Assembly: GCF_000377405.1 (NCBI RefSeq)
Contig: NZ_KB905022.1
Location: forward strand, 347,809-411,808
Direction of reading: 5' to 3'
DNA length: 64,000 nt
Origin: Thioalkalivibrio sp. ALE31
GTDB lineage: Bacteria; Pseudomonadota; Gammaproteobacteria; Ectothiorhodospirales; Ectothiorhodospiraceae
Numbering within the stretch: position 1 is the stretch's first letter; every line of letters begins with the position of its first letter. A program made the position numbers and the translations under genes. The notes below the pieces were generated by a model. The model searched no databases, was not told where the DNA came from, and was given only the letters and a program-made list of their open reading frames with translations. Shown here piece after piece: positions 59,459-64,000 of this stretch.

Positions 59459-59829
59459 CTCGCCGGACCTGCCCAAACTGCCGGGTGCATCAGCGAATCC
59501 AGCCTCTGGCAATAAGATGCCCGACCGCGCGCCGGTGCTTGGGGAACCAAAAGTAAACTTCCGCCCAGTGTCCTGCGGTCGAATTGGGCCCAGCAACAAA
59601 GGACGCAGCGTCAAAGTGCGTGTCCTGAGAGAGCGCACCCACCCACCGGTCATCCCGCAAACCGCGAAGCGGTTATCCGGGATCTCGATGATTGGGGCAG
59701 CCTCTACGCGGGAGATCCCGGCGCCTGGCTTCGCTCCGGCCGGGATGACATCGCGCAAAAGTGGATGTGCCACCGCGCCAACGAATGGTCGCCAAAGTGG
59801 ATGTCCCGCAGAACTGAATTCTTGGCAAA
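59459..59829. other. Gene-free accessory spacer
   Basis: No convincing gene is seen. It has two 'aagtggatgt' tracts (59757-59771 and 59793-59808) related to the transposase-linked array at 62026-62265. A palindromic tract around 59700-59750 includes gggatctc/gagatccc. It looks like decayed repeat DNA. Confidence 0.5.
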
Positions 59830-60252
59830 CTACAGCAGCGTCGCATTCACGCCCATGGGTTCTGCAGCGGCCACGAGCGTCTTGTCGAGGGAGCAAAGTT
59901 CCACGCCGTGGTTGTACGCAATGGCCAGGTGAAGTGCGTCGCCCGCGCGCAACCCGGAGGCATGATCGTCGGCGAAGAGGGCAGCGGTGTGGTAATCGAT
60001 AGACGAGATCGGCAGGGTCGAGAGTGACGATTCCCGCAACGCCGCAAATGCGCCAAGCACGGTCGCCCGTTCCCGGGGTGTCAGGATCTCCATTCGAACC
60101 TTCATGGACAAGGCCGCGGAGAACTCCGTAAGCACCCACTCACTGATGCACAGCGAACCGGCGCCCTGTGCCGCCAGCCAATTCTGCATGTCCTCGGTTC
60201 GGGGCTCGCGAGTGAGGGCTGCCACCAGGACGCTGGTATCCAGATAGCGCAT
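59830..60252 (-). CDS. PIN-domain toxin (VapC type)
   Basis: A 140-residue PIN protein: 'MRYLDTSVLVAALTREPRT', 'LCISEWVLTEFSAALSMK', 'GLRAGDALHLAIAYNHG', 'LCSLDKTLVAAA' hold the acidic catalytic positions. Its ATG shares one base with the antitoxin stop (TGATG). It is second in the pair, as usual for vapBC. Confidence 0.9.
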   Translation of the reverse strand: MRYLDTSVLVAALTREPRTEDMQNWLAAQGAGSLCISEWVLTEFSAALSMKVRMEILTPRERATVLGAFAALRESSLSTLPISSIDYHTAALFADDHASGLRAGDALHLAIAYNHGVELCSLDKTLVAAAEPMGVNATLL

Positions 60253-60494
60253 CAGTAGCGAGCATCATCACGCATACGACGGATGAAGGTCTCATCGGTA
60301 CTGTTGTGCTGGGTATCCGTGACTGCACGGAGCACATTCGCATCGATCGGCTTCCTGGGTGTGGTGGCGCTGGAAAGGCGTACGACGGCCTTGCCTCGCT
60401 TGGTGATGAGAATGGATTCACCTGCAGCAGCACGTTCCGCCAGCTCACTCAGGTGGGCTTTGGCATTCGCCAGGCTAACCGTTGGCTCGGACAT
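60252..60494 (-). CDS. Phd/VapB-type antitoxin
   Basis: An 80-residue protein with the Phd/YefM pattern 'VSLANAKAHLSELAERAAAGE' (core NAKAHLSEL) and 'ILITKRGKAVVRLSS'. The C-terminal ~30 residues should bind the adjacent VapC. Confidence 0.88.
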   Translation of the reverse strand: MSEPTVSLANAKAHLSELAERAAAGESILITKRGKAVVRLSSATTPRKPIDANVLRAVTDTQHNSTDETFIRRMRDDARY

Positions 60495-60704
60495 CCCGCA
60501 CTCTCCTGACCATGTAGATGGTCATATCATACCTTCCCGGGAAGCGTAGCGGTAATGGGCGGAGACGAAGTCCGTGTCCCGAAGCAAGGCTACGATCTCC
60601 ATTCGGGCCGAATTGAGCCAACAATGTGGGTGTCCCGGCGGATATTAATGGCGCAGAGCGTCTGCGAATCCCGGTTGTTGGCATCTGTATGGCGGTCGAC
60701 GGTG

Positions 60705-61856
60705 TCAGGCAGCGCGAGTGGGGAAGAGCTTGCGGGCGGCCCCGATGCCTCGCAGATAGCGGGTCTGGCGCGCGTCGCACCGGGCCGTGATGCGACCCGG
60801 TGTCCCCACCACGCTGCCAAATTGCCGCAGCAAGCGGCTGGAGGTGAGGATGAACTGGTCTGGGTCGATTCCCAGACGTACCAGCAAGGGTGGGGTTGCA
60901 CCATCAATGAAGCCGCGCTTGTCTTCGCGGATCACGCGGCCGGTTGCCTCCACGAGCTGCAGGTAGTCCTCGAACCCAAAGGGCACCGCCGGTTCCGTCC
61001 GGCCAGTGGCATCGAATGGCATTAGCGGGGCACCCGGCAGACGATTCAGGGCCCACTCGAGGTTCAGGGATTCTGCATCCTGTGGATCCGCACGCCACTG
61101 ATGTCCGACCGCCCTGGCGATTCGGTACGAGCGTCTCATGCACCCTTTCGTTGAATCGGCCGCATCGATCCTCGGTGACCCGCAGGTTTGCGGGTCGTCG
61201 TCCATGGCCAACCTGAGGAGCAGGTCGGCCCTCTCGGCAACCGATGTGTAATCCGAACGCTCGGGTGTATCCGCGATCCCGGCCCGGATGGGGTTGAGGT
61301 CAACGTAGGCCATGGCGGTCAGTACAGCTTGTTCGTCGAGGAGCGCCTGGCTCTTGAAGCGTCCTTCCCAGAAGCGTCCTGTCACCCCGTCTTCGGCGTT
61401 GGCTTGCCGTGCGATCGACTCGTTCAGCACGCGCATGAACCACGAAAGATCAGCCAGACGCGAGCGATATGTCTCCGCCCAAGCGTCCACGAGCTCGATT
61501 TCCGCTTGACCGAGCCGTTCCGCATCCGCCAGATACCGCTGCACCAGGGTCGGTCCGGCAAAGAGTTGAGTCCATCGACTCAGGGCTTCGTCCCGCCCCA
61601 GGCCCTGGACCCGCGTGTCGTCCACCCGGACGACGATGTGAAAGTGGTTGCTCATCACCGCGTAGGCCGCGATGTCGATGGCGAATACCGAAGCGAGTTG
61701 CTTGATGCGGTCGGCGATCCAGCCTCGCCGGTGTTCGAAGGAGCGGCCGGTGTGCGCATCGTGGCCGCACAGAAAGGCGCGCCGCACGCAGCGCGAGACC
61801 ACGTGGTACCAGGGCGTATCGTCCAGAGAGACGAGGGTCGAGCGGGGTTCGGTCAT
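60705..61856 (-). CDS. REP-associated tyrosine transposase (Y1, IS200-like)
   Basis: A 383-residue Y1 transposase of the RAYT type. The HUH motif is 'MSNHFHIVVRVDD' (residues ~65-78), following 'RAFLCGHDAHTGRSF'; the later 'GRFWEGRFKSQALLDEQAVL' and 'AYVDLNPIRAGIA' are typical of COG1943 proteins. The ~150-residue C-terminal extension is unassigned. 'ggaaggag' precedes the ATG. Irregular GTGTCCC repeats lie on its 5' side and a few on its 3' side, the probable substrates. Confidence 0.9.
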   Translation of the reverse strand: MTEPRSTLVSLDDTPWYHVVSRCVRRAFLCGHDAHTGRSFEHRRGWIADRIKQLASVFAIDIAAYAVMSNHFHIVVRVDDTRVQGLGRDEALSRWTQLFAGPTLVQRYLADAERLGQAEIELVDAWAETYRSRLADLSWFMRVLNESIARQANAEDGVTGRFWEGRFKSQALLDEQAVLTAMAYVDLNPIRAGIADTPERSDYTSVAERADLLLRLAMDDDPQTCGSPRIDAADSTKGCMRRSYRIARAVGHQWRADPQDAESLNLEWALNRLPGAPLMPFDATGRTEPAVPFGFEDYLQLVEATGRVIREDKRGFIDGATPPLLVRLGIDPDQFILTSSRLLRQFGSVVGTPGRITARCDARQTRYLRGIGAARKLFPTRAA

Positions 61857-62025
61857 GATGAACTCCTTCCGTGGAGTAGGCCTGCCGGAACGCATGTCCG
61901 TTGCGCTCCTGCCGATAGCATAGCCATTGTCCTGAAGGTTTTCAGGAGCACGGCAAGCAAACTGGGTGTGCCTGCGCTTCCGGTATGCCCTCGCAGGGAC
62001 CGGCCGAGGAAGTTGGGCGACCGAG

Positions 62026-62265
62026 GAAAGTGGGTGTCCCAGAAGGCCCGTTCCCGAAAACAACGTGGGCGAAAACAACGTGGGTGTCCCGAAGGATGCC
62101 CCATGACAAAGTGGGTGTCCCGGAGAGTGGGTGCGTCAGCGAATCCGGCTTATGACAAAGTGGGTGTCCCAGGGATTCCGGGATTCCGACAAAGTGGATG
62201 TCCCGGCCGACAAAGTGGGTGTCCCAGAGGATTCCCTTAAGTGGGTGTCCCAGAGGATTCCCTTA
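62026..62265. repeat. Array of transposase-linked GTGGGTGTCCC repeats
   Basis: At least seven copies of '(ca)aagtgggtgtccc(ag/gg)' in the same orientation at about 62026, 62078, 62107, 62158, 62190, 62211 and 62239, spaced irregularly (20-50 bases). The last two are in a ~25-base tandem with 'agaggattccctta'. Isolated copies occur at 60620 and, degraded, near 59760 and 59795. The array ends at the stop codon of the pilin gene. Confidence 0.85.
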
Positions 62266-62757
62266 GATTTCGCTGCACCCGGATGGAGTAAAGCTTTCTT
62301 TCCATCCGGCTGGAGTGTCCGCGATTTCACATAACCATTGGCCATTGGGCTGCCGGCGCAGTGACAGCATGACACCATTGACGCCTGGACCCACGCGGGC
62401 GCTCGCGCCTTCGCCAAGGGTCATGGTGAGGACGAACTCGGTTCCATTGCCAGCCGCGTTGTTATCCTTTGATATTTGACCGAAAGAGGTGTCGACGGTC
62501 TGGTCGGACGGTGCCGCACCCGGTACGCCCAGATCCGCCATGTCGGGTGAGTCGGCGCTGGTGACCTGGCCACGCGCGAGTGTGTCTTCGACGGCGGTCT
62601 TGAGACCGGAGATTTCGTAGAGTGCTGAGTGGATCTGGCTGCGTGCGACATAATCCTGATACAGCGGGATTGCGATGGTGGCCAGGATGCCGATGATCGC
62701 AACGACAATCATAAGTTCGATGAGGGTAAATCCATGGGTGCTGTGTTTTGGGGGCAT
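62263..62757 (-). CDS. Type IV pilin, second paralogue
   Basis: A 164-residue type IVa pilin. The class III leader is 'MPPKHSTHG', cleaved before Phe in '[20 protein letters not shown]', with Glu5 present. The C-terminal disulfide loop is '[21 protein letters not shown]'-like (Cys in WLCEI and PSGC). Its pattern closely follows the neighbouring pilA, so it arose by duplication. A candidate sigma-54 promoter is 40 bases upstream. Confidence 0.92.
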   Translation of the reverse strand: MPPKHSTHGFTLIELMIVVAIIGILATIAIPLYQDYVARSQIHSALYEISGLKTAVEDTLARGQVTSADSPDMADLGVPGAAPSDQTVDTSFGQISKDNNAAGNGTEFVLTMTLGEGASARVGPGVNGVMLSLRRQPNGQWLCEIADTPAGWKESFTPSGCSEI

Positions 62758-62796
62758 GGCCGGATCTCGCATTGCTTTTGAATCGTCCAGAAATCC

Positions 62797-62812
62797 TGCA
62801 AAATTCGAACCA
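62797..62812 (-). promoter_or_regulatory. Candidate sigma-54 promoter of the second pilin
   Basis: On the minus strand TGGTTCGAATTTTGCA keeps the required GG-N10-GC spacing and the TTGCA -12 element, but the -24 is TGGTTC instead of TGGCAC. Confidence 0.5.
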
Positions 62813-62919
62813 AGTCAATGTAACATATGGATTTCCTCGGCGGTGCACCCGACCAAGTGATTGTCCGATAGTCGTGGCCCGAAGGGTCAGATGAGCGCCT
62901 CGCGCCAGTATCGCTCTAA

Positions 62920-62949
62920 CAAAAAAGCCCCGGCTTAGGCCGGGGCTCA
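62920..62949 (-). terminator. Rho-independent terminator after pilA
   Basis: On the minus strand the stem AGCCCCGGC/GCCGGGGCT with loop CTAA is followed by TTTTTT. A second hairpin AAGGCACCC/GGGTGCCTT (62951-62973) precedes it. Confidence 0.92.
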
Positions 62950-62985
62950 GAAGGCACCCTAAGGGGGTGCCTTTGTACCTTAATG

Positions 62986-63465
62986 TTAGGCTTCAGTGCA
63001 GGAGCCCGGAAGATAGGATTCCTTCCAGCCACCAGGACGGTTGTCAATCTCGCACGTCCAGTTGCCGTTGACATCGCGTTCCAGTTCAATAGTGGCCCCG
63101 TTAATAGCCGCAGCGGCCGCGCCGTCAAGAGTCATGATGATGGTGCCGGTGCCGTCGGTTGCAATTGAACCAGTTGGGGCGCCGGCGGCCAGGTTAGATT
63201 GGCTGTAGCCAATTTCGTCGAGATGAGCGGTGTCGGTCATGTCGGTGTCGGTTCCCCGAGCTAGACGCTCTTCAATCGCGGTCCGATACGTATTGATTTC
63301 GGAGTAAGCGGTGCTCATCTGAGAGCGAGCCACGTAGTCCTGATACTGCGGAATCGCAATAGCGGCCAGGATGCCAATGATCGCAACCACGATCATGAGT
63401 TCGATCAGCGTAAAACCCTGCTGGGCCTTCGGCTTGTTGATTCCGGTACGCATGGCTTGATGCAT
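62986..63465 (-). CDS. pilA: Type IV major pilin PilA
   Basis: A 159-residue type IVa pilin. The leader is long (17 residues, ending 'NKPKAQQG') and cleaved before '[20 protein letters not shown]'; Glu5 is present. The C-terminal disulfide loop has Cys in 'WTCEIDNRPGGW' and 'LPGSCTEA'. 'gggag' precedes the ATG, a consensus sigma-54 promoter lies upstream and a strong terminator downstream, so this is the likely highly expressed pilin. Confidence 0.94.
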   Translation of the reverse strand: MHQAMRTGINKPKAQQGFTLIELMIVVAIIGILAAIAIPQYQDYVARSQMSTAYSEINTYRTAIEERLARGTDTDMTDTAHLDEIGYSQSNLAAGAPTGSIATDGTGTIIMTLDGAAAAAINGATIELERDVNGNWTCEIDNRPGGWKESYLPGSCTEA

Positions 63466-63537
63466 GGTGATACTCCCTTGATGTGATGAAAGCTGGGCCG
63501 GAGGCCCGGCCACCCCGTGGGCAGCTGTCTCAGTAGA

Positions 63538-63553
63538 TGCAATGGGTGTGCCA
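63538..63553 (-). promoter_or_regulatory. Sigma-54 promoter of pilA
   Basis: On the minus strand TGGCACACCCATTGCA is a full match to the -24/-12 consensus TGGCAC-N5-TTGCA, about 75 bases before the pilA ATG. PilS-PilR control is expected from known pilA genes. Confidence 0.9.
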
Positions 63554-63778
63554 GGAACATCAGAACCCGGATAAACAGCGCTGTGTGGCCATTCGGTTTG
63601 GGGTTTGGGTCACGACATACGGCGGTTCAGATGTGTCACGTGACAAAAATGGTCACCCCAAGTGACGCGGGCGGTCAGTTTGTTTGGGGGTTTTGTCACT
63701 GGAGGCGACCCCGGCTCTTGGTTGTGTGCGTCAAGTTGTGCAGAAATGAGTCGGCCATGTTCGGTTGGTCCGTATGGC
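63554..63778. other. Spacer between pilA promoter and IS256 transposase
   Basis: No gene is seen. It should contain the upstream activator site for the pilA promoter and the right end of the insertion sequence. Tracts such as gtgacaaaaatggtcac (63637-63656) are inverted, but the exact IS terminus cannot be fixed from this window. Confidence 0.4.
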
Positions 63779-64000
63779 TCAGGCGGCCTCGGCCTGCCGG
63801 AGCAAGATCTTCTTGTGCTCTTTGAGCAGATCCATGTTCAGGTAGCGGTTGTCCTCCAGCCAGCCTTCGTGGATTTCGACGGCCAGGGCCCGCACCAGAC
63901 GTAGACAGCTGTGGGTGTTGGGGAAGATCCGGACCACCCGGGTCCGGCGCCGGATCTCCTCGTTCAGCCGCTCGAGCATGTTGGTGCTCTTCATGTGCTT
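63779..64000 (-). CDS. IS256-family transposase, C-terminal part (cut by window edge)
   Basis: The last ~74 codons of a Mutator/IS256-type transposase; the frame is open to the window end. 'STNMLERLNEEIRRRTRVVR' followed by 'IFPNTHSCLRLVRALAVEIHEGW' is the conserved C-terminal signature with the third catalytic Glu region. It shows that an insertion sequence lies just upstream of pilA. Confidence 0.92.
   Translation of the reverse strand, partial: KHMKSTNMLERLNEEIRRRTRVVRIFPNTHSCLRLVRALAVEIHEGWLEDNRYLNMDLLKEHKKILLRQAEAA

Noticed and set aside
62026..62265. Repeat array considered as a CRISPR
   Set aside because: Units are only ~16 bases, spacing is irregular (about 20-50 bases) and no cas gene is present; the Y1 transposase explains it better.
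63554..63778. Exact right end and target duplication of the IS256 element
   Set aside because: The other end is outside the window, so the terminal inverted repeat cannot be matched.

Overview
The window is 64 kb of GC-rich chromosome from a gammaproteobacterium. The gene content suggests a halophilic or haloalkaliphilic member of the Ectothiorhodospiraceae, Thioalkalivibrio-like. The clues are a BCCT compatible-solute transporter, an enzyme for the osmolyte N-acetylglutaminylglutamine amide, a bacterial NaV-type channel, a two-subunit pyruvate carboxylase/OadA pair, periplasmic DsrE and DUF302 proteins, and classic gammaproteobacterial gene orders (yceD-rpmF-plsX-fabH, uvrC-pgsA-tRNA-Gly-tRNA-Cys). 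The genus is an inference from gene content, not from a marker gene.

Layout. 1-9.6 kb: c-di-GMP and signalling proteins (GAF tail, DUF1631, HD-GYP, degenerate GGDEF-EAL), a CPBP membrane protease, the BCCT transporter, a histone-deacetylase-like hydrolase and a YbiI-type zinc finger. 9.7-15.4 kb: a stand-alone TrpB-like enzyme, then an overlapping four-gene operon (macrodomain, pncB, pncA, phosphoribosyltransferase) that looks like NAD salvage. 15.5-24.8 kb: a fungal-type cytosine deaminase, a RimK ligase/retropepsin/AstE-like hydrolase operon, two exported sulfur-type proteins, SohB, a LysR regulator and the NAGGN amidotransferase. 25-32.8 kb: moaB, rluB, a MagIII-like glycosylase, and a divergent locus around a perfect FNR box: hemerythrin genes on one side, and on the other NnrS-like membrane modules with a lipoyl-carrier-like protein and a thioredoxin fusion. 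32.8-38.4 kb: the SOS mutagenesis set lexA-imuA-imuB with its LexA box, then an Lrp regulator divergent from leuA. 38.5-42 kb: a toxin-antitoxin pair, a Na channel and two MITE copies flanking a methyltransferase. 41.5-49.7 kb: yceF, oadA/pycB, pycA, yceD-rpmF-plsX-fabH, a CYTH protein and a family 5 uracil-DNA glycosylase. 50-54.9 kb: PemK toxin pair, uvrC, a third MITE, pgsA, a PAS-GGDEF protein, tRNA-Gly(GCC) and tRNA-Cys(GCA). 55-59 kb: two more c-di-GMP enzymes. 59-64 kb: an accessory region with VapBC, a REP-associated tyrosine transposase and its repeat array, two tandem type IV pilins with sigma-54 promoters, and the 3' end of an IS256-family transposase.

Recurring themes are five c-di-GMP turnover/binding proteins, NO/low-oxygen response under FNR, osmoadaptation, DNA repair (ImuAB, UvrC, UdgB, MagIII-like), three toxin-antitoxin modules, and an unusually rich set of non-coding repeats: three ~250-300 bp MITEs, two nested-inverted-repeat elements, two paired 'tcattgcgagg' palindrome loci, six REP-like units and a transposase-linked GTGTCCC array. 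Regulatory sites read directly from sequence are a LexA box, an FNR box, two sigma-54 promoters and two near-consensus sigma-70 promoters.
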